NCBI RefSeq assembly: GCF_030445035.2
Contig: NC_080677.1
Location: 23,447,513 to 23,511,512, forward strand
Reading direction: 5' to 3'
DNA: 64,000 bases
Source: Dasypus novemcinctus
Lineage: Eukaryota > Chordata > Mammalia > Cingulata > Dasypodidae
The stretch's first letter is position 1. Every line of letters begins with the position of its first letter. Made by a program: the position numbers and the translations under genes. The notes under the pieces are model-generated. The model was not told where the DNA came from, searched no databases, and saw only the letters and a list, made by a program, of their open reading frames with translations. Positions 45,207-57,854 of this stretch are shown here, piece after piece.

Positions 45207-47133
45207 AGTTGAACTGCAATGGTATTGCATAATAATTATTTATTTTGTTGAATGTGATAACATTGTGATTACTTTAAAAACTATCTTAAATATATATACT
45301 AAATTATTACAGATAAAAATAAATGATGTATGATATTTGCTTTAAAATATTCTTCTCCAAACAACAACAACACAAAAACAACAAAAGAAATGGGAGGTAG
45401 ATGTAATAAGAATAGTAGAATGTTGATAATTGTTGAAGCTGGATACTTGGAGTTCTTGGAAAGTTTCTCAACCTACTGACCTTGGTACTTTTGACTTTTT
45501 GGTAATTTTGATAATTCTTTTGTTTTTGGAACCTGGGGCTTCATTATATTCTTCTCTCTACTTTGTATATGTTTGAGAGTTGTTTCACTAAAGTAAAAAC
45601 AAAAATTATAAAGAATTAAATATGCAAAAGGGTAATATAACTTTAATAATTATAGAAGTATCTATTAAATTTTTGGTGAAAAAATAGTTTGTGACTTTAG
45701 TTAGTATGTAGTATTAAGTAGTTAGATGAAGTATTAAGTACATTTGGAAATATATAAGGCATTAGATAATTCATTTTGTCTAGGGATGAAATCAGTCATT
45801 ATCTACTTAGTATTTAACATGCATTTATATAATTTATCATCTAGTGTCTTACTCAGTATTTATATATTGACTGAAGTTTTAAATCTTGTTATATATATAT
45901 TTGAAAAACTCTTTAGTCATATTTGGTTGTTTGTACATAGAAATTTGTACACCAGCATTTTAGGAATGGTATACTGAAAAATGTTTCCAGGAGAAGGGTG
46001 GTTTTTGCTTAGCAGTTAAGTATCTTGGAATCATAACTATTCCTTTTCCTTGGTCTTTGGTATCTAGGATCCCTGAACCAGAGGTCTCACTCAGTATGAC
46101 AGTTTCTATGTTTCTATTTTGGTTGTGTTTAATATTAGACCATTTTTTGGTAGCTATGTTGAATATATAGTCTGTCTAAAAATTGTTATAGTTGTGGCTT
46201 GGATTTGATATATTAAAATTGTTGATATAGATAATATTTAATTGTTTCAATAGAAATCAAGGGACATTTGGCTGTTTCTCAGTTATGAAACAGCCATAAC
46301 TTGTTACGTCTACCTCCCATTTCTTTTGTTGTTTTTTTGTTGTTGTTGTTTGGAGAAGAATATTTTAAATCTGAACCATACATGCAAATGCTGTAATTTT
46401 AAATATTTTAATGCTAGCAGGTTGAGCACTTAGCAGACTTATTATAAATACAAATTATGACAGAGACAACTAGAACTTATTACCTTTTCTGGATTGCATA
46501 TCAAGATGACAACTGACTCTCCATGCAAACTTAGTTGACTTTTCTTTAGTCTTGTAATTTTTAAAAATGAACAAAGATATTCTTGAGAATATCAGGAATA
46601 ATAAAAACTAGAGTAGTTACCTAAAATTGTAACTAAATCCAAATGGTTCTCTAGTTAAAGTCAGTAAATTGTTCTGCATGATGTTAGTTAAGAAGAAAAT
46701 AAATTTTATGTGTTAATTTTAAATACTGACTTTTAAAATACAAAACAATGCAAAATAACTCTGGTAACCTTGAAATGTTATCTCATGATTGATATTAATA
46801 GGCCTCATTTATAGCCTTGAAGGTTTTTAATGATAGTCATATGCCTTATAGCTGAAAAGATAAACTTCCAATTTACCTTTCTCTCCCCAAAATATTTTTT
46901 GTTAATTATCTGTTGTTTATTATATTTGTAATAGATATGCTGCCATTTGTTGAGCTCTTAAATGTTCTTAAGTAGAGTTTGGAAAAACAAAAATTCTTAA
47001 AGTATATGTCAGTTTTCTGCTTATTTGTGCCCTAAAGAGAGTTTTATTTTATCTGTATTTAAGCATGTTATTCCCAGCCTTCAATTTTTATAATTAGAAA
47101 AAGTTGAATTCTTCTCTTTGTCCCATTTCTTAG

Positions 47134-47211
47134 TTGACTAAGGATCAGAGATTGGTGTATTCGGGCAGACTGCTTCCTGATCATCTGCAGCTGAAAGACA
47201 TTCTCAGAAAA
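47134..47211 (+). CDS. HERPUD2: HERPUD2 coding exon 2 (codons 50-75)
   Basis: The 78-bp exon encodes LTKDQRLVYSGRLLPDHLQL and six more residues. The QRLVYSGRLL pattern is the ubiquitin-like core (compare the QRLIFAGKQL of ubiquitin). Acceptor tttcttag, donor gtaagc, phase 0 on both sides. Confidence 0.95.
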
Positions 47212-47571
47212 GTAAGCTTTTCTATCACTGTTTGATAATGATACATTCAGAGTATGAAAGGAGATACGGTCTAAAGTTTTAGTTCAGTTTTTAGCCATTT
47301 AAAATCAACCCTTTTGGGTAGCATAGTAGTTAAAGATAAATTTGAAAGTAAAGAACAGAATGGTAGATTCTGATTAGTTCAGGTAACAGTTTTGTATAGC
47401 CATTGGAAAACTAAATCTGAAAAAGGATTATGTATTTGCATTAGGTATTTGTCATCTTTTGCAAGAACACACAATTGACTTGTCAGTAGCACAGGAGTAG
47501 TGGTAAGGGTTTTCATTGATACCAATTTCTCCTCTAAATACTCCTTTGACCCAACAGCATGATTTTCTTTT

Positions 47572-47774
47572 TTTTAGGTACTGGGGGCCGGGGATTAAAT
47601 CCAGGACCTCATGTGTGGGAAGCTGGCATATAACCACTGAGCCATATCGGCTTTCCTAAGTTGGTTTTTTTTTTGCTTGTTTTTTTTTTTTCCAGGAGGC
47701 ACTGAAAACTGAACCAGAGACCTCCCGTGAGAGAGGTGGGTGCTCAACCACTTGAGCCCATCTGCTCCCCTGAT
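47572..47774 (-). mobile_element. Two short tRNA-derived SINEs in tandem
   Basis: Same arrangement as 44512-44738: minus-strand heads near 47655 and 47770 separated by T-rich sequence. Confidence 0.8.
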
Positions 47775-48359
47775 GTTTTAATATGGGTAACTTGGGTTAG
47801 GAGTCTAATTGCAGTTCAACTTGCAGTATGCAAACTTTGAACACTGTGACAGCTTGGCTAATAGTTATTTTAATGGCAGTTTTTAGTTTGTATTCATTTG
47901 TGGAATTTGCTATTAGAACCTTTCTGCATTTGAAATGCTGCTTTTTGTTTTTTGAGTATAGTAGAATTGAATTGAAAGTTTTTTATGTTTTGCCTTGTCT
48001 TTGACTTAAATCTTAAAAATGTTTTTCTGGATATTATCTGGTTTAGAAGATCTGTATCAGTCTCCTCTTTGTTTATGGTTGTCTGTAGGAAAGTTTCAAA
48101 AGTCTTACACCAGTTTTTTTTTTCTGAAGTAAAATTTATGCACAATGAAATGCACAAATCTTAAGTGTAATTTTGCTGATTTTTGGCAAATGTATACACC
48201 TACGTAACCACACCTTTATTAAGGTATAGAATATTACAGTTACCCCAGAAAGATCCCTTTTATCCTTCCCAGTCAGTTTCCACCCTTACTCTACCCTCAG
48301 ATGCAATTGATGGTTGTTATAACATTTGAGACAATACTGTGACACAGAAATGAGACTTT

Positions 48360-48734
48360 TTTTTTTTTTTTTTAAAAGATTTATTTATTTATTTAATTCC
48401 CCCCCTCCCCCGGTTGTCTGTTCTTGGTGTCTATTTGCTGCGTCTTGTTTCTTTGTCCGCTTCTGTTGTCGTCAGCCGCACGGGAAGTGTGGGCGGCGCC
48501 ATTCCTGGGCAGGCTGCTCTTTCTTTCACGCTGGGCGGCTTTCCTCACGGGCGCACTCCTTGCGCGTGGGGCTCCCCCACGCGGGGGACACCCTTGCGTG
48601 GGGCGGCACTCCTTGCGCGCATCAGCACTGCGCATGGCCAGCTCCACACGGGTCAAGGAGGCCCGGGGTTTGAACCGCGGACCTCCCATGTGGTAGACGG
48701 ACGCCCTAACCACCAGGCCAAAGTCCGTTTCCCC
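48360..48734 (-). mobile_element. DAS-type SINE, internally deleted young subfamily
   Basis: The 14-bp duplication agaaatgagacttt flanks it (48346-48359 and 48735-48748). It shares the internal deletion of 18667-19044 and is nearly identical to it over its length. Confidence 0.92.
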
Positions 48735-49705
48735 AGAAATGAGACTTTAGGGGAACTACTCTGAACTGAAAGCAGAACAACAAATAGGAGATAAAAGTTG
48801 GGAGACAAGGTTCGCAGTGGAGAGCATGCTAGTCTTTTACCAGTATTTTGCTTTTGTGTAGTTAACATTGTAGCTTTGCCAGTGTGATTTTTTGCTGTCA
48901 TTTCATTTTAATTAATGCAGTTTCACGTTGCCAAAGTGGTCTAATAAATTACCTCTCTCTCTCTCTCTCAAAAAAAAAAAGGAATTCACAGATTTTTTGC
49001 CCCTCATTTTATGCCTGGAAGCCTTTTTGCTACCTGCTTTTTGAAACACAGATAAATAATTATCTTAATCCAAGAATAGTTTGAATCTACACATAAATAC
49101 TGTTTAAAAGGCTTTTTCTGCCAGAAATGGTTCAAACCCAGGTGACATAAATAAAAATTGCTCCTTATATATAGAATACTTTGAACAGATCTTTGAATGA
49201 TTTTGATAAAGTTAGTGTACGCCTTTACTCTTTTCAATAAAATGCTGCTGTTAGCTTTACCTGTTAAGTTATAAAATGGTTTACAGAAACATCCCCCAAA
49301 TGTTAATTAATAGTAATTAATTAGAATTAATTATTATAGCCTTTGAAACCAGGTTTCTAAGGATAAACATCTTATACTTGGATGCTTTTTAATAACTTTT
49401 ATTCAGCATCTAAGTGGGTCTTGTAAATCGGTGTGCCTTCAAACTACTTTGCCAGGCCTATTTCATATCTTACTGTGTCTGTGCAGCCTCTCCTCAGTAT
49501 TCTAACCCCCGTTAACTTCTTTTGCCAAACTTTTAAGGCAACAATAGTTTGTGATTCTCAGTTTTGTACAAGTGACTGTTTTATATATATATCTCTAATT
49601 GTGCTCTAATGTGCTGGTCTGATCTCTTAATAATCATTAGCCTTTTTAAAGAGAGGGCTGACTCTTATCCTTTCTAGTATTTACCTCACAACTAAAAATA
49701 AGTCT

Positions 49706-49795
49706 AGGGGAGCGAGTGTAGCTCAGTGGTTGAGTGCCTGTATCCCATATACAGGTTCTTGGGTTCAGTCCCCAATACCTTCTTAAAAAAAAATC
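49706..49795 (+). mobile_element. Short tRNA-derived SINE
   Basis: Head gtagctcagtggttgagtgcc, B-box region gggttcagtcccc, A-rich tail at 49783. Confidence 0.8.
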
Positions 49796-51295
49796 TAGGT
49801 TCATGGTAGGCATTTGGTAAATTCTTAGGTTCTAGTAGCTTTGTTAATCTTTCTCACACTCGACATCTTCCTCATCCTTCTGCCCACTCCACCTTTTTTT
49901 TTAGATATTGAATGTCTAGACACTTTGAGAGAATAAAATGGTGAAGTTTCATAATGAAACATTACTACTACAAAATATTTATTTCAATTACAAATCTGTA
50001 TAAAATGTATAAAATTCATTAATTTGCCCCAATCATTCCTTTTTTTTTGTTACAGAAGTTGTGAATTTACAAACCAGTCAGGCATAAAATACAGTATTCT
50101 CATACACACCACCACCACCAGCACCCTGCATTGGTGTGAAACATTTGTTGCTACTGATGATAGCACTTTTAAAAAATAATTGTACTTTGTTTTTAACAAT
50201 AGTTATCTTTGTTTTAATTGATGAAATAGTTATATCTATTGTCTACTATTTACATTAGGTAAATATTTTTCCATATACCACCCTGTTATCACCTTATATT
50301 AGTATCACATTCGTTATAATTCATAAAAGAACATTCTTAAACTTGTACAATTAACTATAGTTCATTGTCTACAGTAGGGTTCACTGTGTTGTACAGTCCT
50401 TTATTTTATTTTTTATTTTTTATTCTAATACATACATCCTAAAGTTTCCTCCTTTAACTACATTAACCAATATAGTTCATTGCTGTTGAATATACTGATA
50501 ATAATGTGCAACCATTACCACTATCCATTTCCAAACCTTCCTTTACCATCAGCCTAAATAGAAAATCTGTACAAGTTAAGCATCAATGCCCCATTCTCTA
50601 ACCCTAGTCTTTCTCTTGGTAACCTATATTTTAGATTCTAACTCCATGAGTTTGCTTATTATAATTAGTTCATAACAGTGAAATCATGCAGTATTTGTTC
50701 TTTTGTGTCTGGCTTATTTCACTCAACATAATGTCCTCAAGGATCATACATATTGTTGTTGCATCAGGGCTTCATTCCTTTTCACTGTTGAATAATATTC
50801 CATCCTGTGTATATACCACATTTTGTTTATCCATTCATCAGGTAATGGACTCTTGGGTTGCTTTCATGTTTCAGCAGTTGTGATTAATGCCACCTTGAAC
50901 ATTAGTGTGTAAAAAACTTTTCATGTCCCTGCTTTCAGTTCTTCTGGGTATATATACCTAGTAGTGGGGTTGTTGGGTCATATGGAAACTCTATATTTAG
51001 CTTCTTGAGGAACTGCCAAACTACCTTTCCACAGTAGCTGTACCATTTTACATTGCCAATGAATGAGTATTCCTGTTTATCCACATCTTCTCCAACACTT
51101 ACAGTTTTCTGTTTTAATAGTGACTCTTCTAATAGGTGTGAATTGCTATCTCCTTGTGGTTTTGATTTGCATTTTCCTTATAACTAGTGGTGTTAAGCAT
51201 CTTTTCATGTCTTTTTTAGCTATTTGTATATCCTCTTTGGAGAAATGTCTATTCAAGTCTTTTGCCCATTTTTAAATTGGGTTGTCTTTTTATTT

Positions 51296-51735
51296 TTGCA
51301 TTGTAGGATTTCTTTTCCCTCCCTCTTCCCCACCCCCATGCTCCTCTTTTTACCATGTCCATTAGCTGTGTGATCTTTTGTATGTATTTCTCTTTCTGTC
51401 TTCTCTTCTCGTCTTTCTCCTCTAGGATTCACCAGGACTCGATCCTGGGGACCTCTGATGAGGAGAGAGATTTCTTGTCTATTGTGCCACCTCAATTCCT
51501 GGTCTCTGCTGCACTTGACCTTGACTCTCCCTTTGTGTCTCTTTTGATGTGTCAGCATCTTACTGCGTGACTAACTTGCACAGGGCATTGGCTCACCATG
51601 TGGGCACTTGTGCAAGCAGTGCACAAGCAGGCATGCTTTCTCTTCTTTTTCACCAGGAGGCCCCAGGGATTGAACCCAGGTCCTTCCGTATGGTTCGTGA
51701 AAACTCAATCACTTGAGCCACATCCACGTCCCCCA
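51296..51735 (-). mobile_element. DAS-related SINE of the variable-repeat subfamily
   Basis: Shares tcctctaggattcaccaggact, ctcaattcctggtctctgctg and the gcattggctcaccatgtggg unit with 12460-12995, but has only one or two units. Confidence 0.75.
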
Positions 51736-52836
51736 AATAAATTTGATAATTGGCTTTTCCATTTCTGCAAAATAGCTTGTTAGAATTTTGATTCAGATTG
51801 TATTGAATCTGTAAATCATTTTGGGTAGAGTTGACTAACAATATATAGTCTTCCAATTCATGAGCATGGAATGTCCTTCCATTTATTTAATGTTCTTTAA
51901 TTTCTTTTAGCAAAGATTTATAGTTTTCTGTTAAAATCCTTGTTTAAATTTATTCCAAGATATTTGATGCTTTTAGTTGCTATCATAAATGAAAATTTTT
52001 CTTTGATTTCTTCCTCTGGGTGCTAATTACTAGTGTATAGAAACACTATAATTTTTGCATGTTGATCTTGTACCCCACCACTTTCTGCATTTATTTATTA
52101 GCAACTTTGTTGTAGATTTTTCAGGACTATATATATATAAGATGGTGTTCTGTGCAGATAATGAGAGTTTTACTTCTTCCTTTCCAATTTGGATGCCTTT
52201 TATTTCTTTTCCTTGCCAAATTGCTAGAACTTCTACTACAATGTTGAATAACAGCGGTGATAGTGGGCAGCCTTGTCTAGTCCCAGATCTTAGAGGGAAT
52301 ACCTTCCAAGTCTTTCACAAATGATTATGTTAGCAATAGATTTTTTTCATATGTGCTCTTTAACATGTTAGGAAGTTTCCTTCTATTACTATTTTTAAGA
52401 AAGTAATCTGGGTTTTGTCAAATGCCTTTTCTGTATCAGTTGAGATCATCATATAGTTTTTTCCCTTCATTTTATTAAGGTAGTTTATTACATTAATTGA
52501 TATTCTTATGTTGAACCACTCTTGCATACCTGGAATAAATTCCACTAGATAATGATAATTCTTTAGTATTGCTGAGACAATTTGCTGATATTTTGATGAG
52601 GATTTTTTGTATCTGTATTCATAAGGGTTATTGGTCTATAATCTTTTTTTGTGATATCTTTATGTGGCTTTGATGTCAGAATGATGTTGGTTTTATAGAA
52701 TGAGTAATTAGTAAATGTTTCATCTTCTTCAATTTATTGGAAAAGTCTGAGCAAGATTGGTGTTAATTCTTCTGGTAATATTTGATAAAATTCAGCAGTG
52801 AAACCATCTGGTTCTGGGCCTTTCTTTGAGGTTTTT

Positions 52837-53241
52837 TTTTTTTTAAAAGATTTTATTTATTTCTCTCCTCCCCCTGTTGTCTGCTCTCTTGTGTCCATTT
52901 GCTATGTGTTCTTCTGTGTCTGCTTGTATTCTCGGTGGCTCCAGGAATCTGTGTCTCTTTTTTGTTGTGTCATCTTGCTGCGTCAGCTTTCCATGTGTGT
53001 GGTGCCATTCTGAGTAGCCTATGCTTTTTTCGCACAGGGTGGCTCTCCTTGTGGGGTGCACTCCTTGAGCGTGGGACTCCCCTACATGGGGGACACACCT
53101 GCGTGGCATGGCACTCCTTGCGTGCGGCAGCACTGCGCATGGGTCAGCTCACCACATGGACCTGGGGGCCCTGGGTTCAAACCCTGGACCTCCTATATGG
53201 TAGGCAGATGCTCTATCAGTTGAGCCACATCCAATTCCCTG
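52837..53241 (-). mobile_element. DAS-type SINE nested in L1
   Basis: Flanked by tttgaggttttt at 52825-52836 and 53242-53253, which dates it after the L1. Confidence 0.88.
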
Positions 53242-54677
53242 TTTGAGGTTTTTGATGGCAGATTCCATCTCTTATTGTTGGTCTATGGAAATCTTCTATA
53301 TTTTCTTGAGTAATTGTGGGTTTGTGTGATTCTAGGAATTTTCCCATTTCTTCTTAGTTGTATACTTTGTGAACAGTTGTTCGGGGTATCCACACGTCAT
53401 TTTTCAGTAGTACTATCTCCTTTTCACCCCTGATTTTACTTATTTGCATCCTTTCTCCTTTTTTTTTTGGTCAGACTACCAAAGGTTTGTTGATTTTATT
53501 GATCTTTTCAAATAACCTACTTTGACTTTGTTGATTCTATTGTTTTTAAAATCTCTATTTCACTTATCTCTCATTTAGTCTTTGTTATTTCCTTCATTCT
53601 GCTGCTTTGGGTTGAGTTTGCTCTTCCTTTTCCAGATATCCCAGATATGACGTCAGGTCTCTGATTTGAGATCTTTCTTCTTTTTTAAAATGTAAGCATT
53701 CAGAGCTATCAGTGTCCCTCTCGGCAATGCCTTTGTAGCATCCCATAAGTTTTGGTGTGTTGTGTTTTCATTTTCATTTACCTCAACGTATTCCTTAATT
53801 TTCCTTGTGATTTCTTCTTTGACCCATTGGTTATTTAAGAATGTGTTGTTTAATTTCCACATATTTGTGAATTTTCTAGTTGTCTCTCTGTTGTTCATTT
53901 CTAGCTTCATTCCGTTGTGGTTGGAGAAGATACCACTAACCACTAATTGACTGATTTAACAACTTTTGACTTTACTGAGAGTTGCTTTGTGACCTAACAT
54001 ATAATCCATTGTGGAGAATGATCCATGTGCACTATAGAAGAATGTATTATGCTGCTGTTGGGTAAAGTTTTCTACATATGTTTGTTAGGTCCAATTGGGT
54101 TTTTCTGTCATTCAAGTCTTCTGCTTCTTTACTGATCTTCTGTGTGGATATTCTGTCCATTATTGAGAGTGGTGTATTGCAATCTACTACGATTGATATA
54201 GCATCATCTCTTTCTCCTTTCAAATCTGTCAATATTTGTTTCATATAATTTGGAGCTCTGCCATTAGGTGCGCGTGTATTTATAATTATGTCTTCTTGTT
54301 CAGATGACTCCTTCATCAGTATTTAGTCATCTTCTTTGTCCCTCATAAGTGTTCTTGACTTAAAATCTACCTTACCTGATAATTATATGGATACTACAGC
54401 TTTCTTTGGGTGATTTTTTACATGACATAATTTTCCTTCCTTTCATTTTCAATCTACTTGTGTCTTTGAATTTAAGGTGATTCTCTTATACACAGAATAT
54501 AGTAGGGTCATGTTTTTTTAAATCCATTCTGCCAGTCTCTGCGTTCTGACTGGAGAGTGAAATCCATTTACATTTAAAATAATTACTAAAAACACAAGAT
54601 TTTATTCTGCCATTTTGCTGTTTGGTCTTTGTCTTATACCTTTTTTGCCCCTCAATTCTTCTGTTAATGCCTGCTTT

Positions 54678-55111
54678 AATTTTTTTTTTTTAAGATTTTT
54701 AAAAAGTTTATTTCTGTCTTCTCCCCTCGCCCCCCTCCGCACCATACCAGTTGTCTGCTTTCTGTGTCCATTCGCTGTGTGTTCCTCTGTGTCGCTTCTG
54801 TTCTTGTCAGCAGCACCAGGAATCTGTGTCTCTTTTTGTTGCGTCATCTTGCTGCGTCAGCTCTCCATGTGTGCGGTCGCCACTCCTGGGCAAGCTGAAC
54901 TTTCTTTCGTGCTGGGTGGCTCTCCTTTACGGGGCACACTCCTTGCACGTGAGGCTCCCCTACACGGGGGACACCCGTGTGGCACAGCACTCCTTGCGCA
55001 CATCAGCACTGCACGTGGACCAACTCCACACGGGTCAAGGAGGCCCTGGGTTTGAACTGTGGACCTCCCATGTGGTAGGGAATGCTCTATCCATTGAGCC
55101 AAGTCCGCTTC
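54678..55111 (-). mobile_element. DAS-type SINE nested in L1
   Basis: Flanked by cctgcttt at 54670-54677 and 55112-55119. Confidence 0.85.
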
Positions 55112-55517
55112 CCTGCTTTCATATTTTGATTGTTTCAATTGTACCACTTTGAGTCTCTTCTCATTTCTTTCTGTATGTATTTTTTGTATAGTTTCTTTGT
55201 GATTACTATGGGGCTTAAATTTAGCATCCTAAATCTATATAATAGTCACGTTTGATTTGATATCAGCTTAACTTCAATAGCCTCCAAGTACACTGTTTCT
55301 ACATCCCTTGGTGTCCACGTTCCTGTTGTACTTGTTACAAATTGTATCTTTATACACTGTATGTCCAAAAACATAGATTTATGATTACTTTTATACATTT
55401 GCATTTGAGAACCTGCAAGAGGTCAACAGTGGAATTGCATATCAAAAAAAAAAAAATACTATGCACTAGTACTGGCATTATACTTATTCATGTGGCTACC
55501 TTTACTGGAAGTCTCTG

Positions 55518-56470
55518 TGTCCTTGTGCCTCTTTGATGCAATTTCCTGTGTCCTTGCCTTTCGGTCTGAAGAACTCTCTTTAGCATGGTGACAAACTCCC
55601 TCACTTCTTGTTTATATGGGAATATCTTAATCTCCCCCTCATTTTTAAAAGACAATCTCATGAGATATGACAGTCTTGGTTGGCAACTCTTTTCTTTCAG
55701 CACTTTGAATATTTGTACCACTGACTTCTTGCCTCTTTGGTTTATGAGGAGATATCATACTTAATGTTATTGCTACTCCTTTGTACGTAACATGTTGCTT
55801 TCCCTTTGCAGCTTTCAGATTGCTCTCCTTGTCCTTGGCATTCAACAGTTTGACTATTTTTTTTGTCTGGGCATGGCTCTGTTCAGGTTTATCCTGATTG
55901 GGGATTTTGGCCTCTTTAAAGTGCACATTCATTTCTTTTCTGCCCTTATTTCTGTGGCAATTCCTTCTACCACTTTCTCTCTTTCTTCTCCTCTAGTGCT
56001 TCCACAATGTGTGTCCCATGGGTCTCTTAGGCTGTGTTTCACGTTTTTTCATTCTCTTTCTTTCTGCTCCTCAGAGTGAATCATTTCAACTATTTTATCT
56101 TCAGGTTCACTGAGTCATCTTCTGTACACTTCAATCTGCTGTTAAACTCTCCATGGAATTTTTCCTTTCAGTTACTGTGGTTTTCAACTGCAGTATTTCT
56201 GTTTGGTTCCTTTTAAAATTTCTATCCCTTCTTTGAGATTCTCATTTTGTTCATCCATTGTTTACCTGATATCCTTTAGTTCGTGCTCTCTGTTTTCCTT
56301 TATCTCCTTTAGCATAATGAGGATCTTTTTTTTTTTTTTTTTTTTTTTTTATAGTCTTCAACCTGTATATCCAATATCTGGACTTGATTAATGGTTGCTG
56401 GATGTTTAACTTGTTCCTTTGGAAGGGTCATCATTTCCCATTTTGTTAGTTTTGTAATCTTTTGCTGCAC
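55518..56470 (-). repeat. Left arm of a 0.95-kb inverted repeat (L1 ORF1 region)
   Basis: This stretch is the near-exact reverse complement of 63051-64000. Its minus strand encodes parts of L1 ORF1, including KAAKGKQHVTYKG and LSFKNEGEIKIFPYKQEVRE. Confidence 0.9.
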
Positions 56471-57740
56471 TTGGTACTATTTTATTATTTTTAAGTGTTA
56501 ACTATGGGATTTAGTTACTGAGCTGTCTGTTCTTTAAGTTTGTATCCAGATACTGATGTGACAGATATTTTCTTCAGTGTCAGGAGATAACAAAACAAAT
56601 AAACCAATGCAAAAAACCACTTTTCTCAGTCTTTACTTATTAGTTTTGTGTTGGCTGCTGCTTTCCTTCAGAGTCTAGCCCTCCTATCAAGAAATGCAGG
56701 TGCCCGGAGTTAGTTAGCACATAGTAGTTACTGCAGTACCTCAGAGCAGGGTCAGAGACCTATAATTGGAGTTTAGGATCTCCACACTGTTGGGAAAGTT
56801 CTGAAGTGGTTCTGTAAAGGTGCTGCAAGTTTCTACTAATGTTAAATGTGTATTTTCTTGATTTGGCTTTTACTCAGTTACTGTAAGTCTCTAAACCTTT
56901 TTCTGGTGTTTTGAGGAAGGTTACTCTACCAGTTTATGCTAGTTGTTCAAAGATTCTATGGGGTAAGGTCACCCTGGACCATCTTAAGATGCTGGCTGGG
57001 TCAACTGCCACCTTTTCTTTATTCTCTCTCTCTCTTTTTATTAAAAATTGCTGATTCATCGTTCATTCTGTCTTCTTAAGATCTGTTTCCTTTCTCCATC
57101 TTACTTGGTTGGTTGTTCTTTATGTGTAAGTATAAGTGCATTAATGGTGTCACTAAGCTAAAATGCCAACTCCAATCATTACTTAGGATATTTCAGTTAT
57201 AGTTCTAGATTTGTTGAAACACAAGTATAGAATATAGACCAAATATATGCTTTACATCTGTGTATAATTGAAGATAAAACAGTTTTGACGTAAAAACAAA
57301 TGACACATCACCTAGATAAAATTAAGGTAAATGAAATTATGGTGGAAGTATTTTTGTACTCAGTGTTTTTAGGCCTAAGCTTCAAGGTGATGATTAGTTT
57401 TGATATTAAGCTAGTAGATGTTTTTCTATTGAATTAATAGACTGCATTAATACAATTTACGGTGTTGTTTGGTTTAAGATTGCTTGGTAGACAAGGTAAT
57501 TCTTTTTTAATATAGCAATTACTCAGTTTTTAGATTGTTTTCATAGCATGGAGAAAATATTGACTTCTAAAGGGCTCCAAATATTAAAATGGCAAATATA
57601 CCTTCAAATGACAATTTATTACTATTAACATGGCTTAAAAGGTACATAAGTATGAGTCAAATATTTCAGCTTAGCTACAGATCCTTTGAACTGTACATTT
57701 TCTGATATTGCCCTTTAAATGTAATCTTCTTTAATTTTAG

Positions 57741-57854
57741 CAGGATGAGTATCATATGGTTCATCTAGTGTGTACTTCTCGGAGTCCTCCCAGTTCTCCA
57801 AGATCCAACACCAGTAGAGAAAGCCATGAAGCATTGGCATCAAGCAGCAATTCT
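57741..57854 (+). CDS. HERPUD2: HERPUD2 coding exon 3 (codons 76-113)
   Basis: The 114-bp exon starts QDEYHMVHLVCTSRSPPSSP and continues into a Ser-rich linker. It completes the ubiquitin-like domain (HMVHLVC is the last strand). Donor gtgagt, phase 0. The acceptor is TAGCAG, so use of the second AG would drop the Gln. Confidence 0.95.

Larger units (their letters stand above)
30677..47133 (+). other. HERPUD2: HERPUD2 intron 1 (coding introns), 16.5 kb
   Basis: Phase 0, gtaagt donor and tttcttag acceptor. It holds SINEs, an L1 fragment and old MIR/L2-like repeats listed separately. The rest is AT-rich unique sequence without a gene. Confidence 0.85.
50060..57030 (-). mobile_element. Near full-length antisense L1 with three nested SINEs
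   Basis: Read on the minus strand, the 5' part lies at about 57030-56480 and the ORF1 region at about 56470-55480. ORF2 follows from about 55400 leftward (antisense of the usual text near 53760-53930 and 50750-50850), and the 3' end is near 50060. SINEs interrupt it at 51296-51735, 52837-53241 and 54678-55111. Many stops break ORF2. Confidence 0.8.
47212..57740 (+). other. HERPUD2: HERPUD2 intron 2 (coding introns), 10.5 kb
   Basis: Phase 0. Most is filled by SINEs and a long antisense L1. The acceptor at the right end is a TAGCAG tandem. Confidence 0.85.

Noticed and set aside
55792..56079. Open frame of 95 codons present twice in inverted orientation, considered as a conserved small gene
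   Set aside because: It lies in L1 ORF1 sequence; the duplication explains its double occurrence and the opposite strand reads as ORF1 protein.
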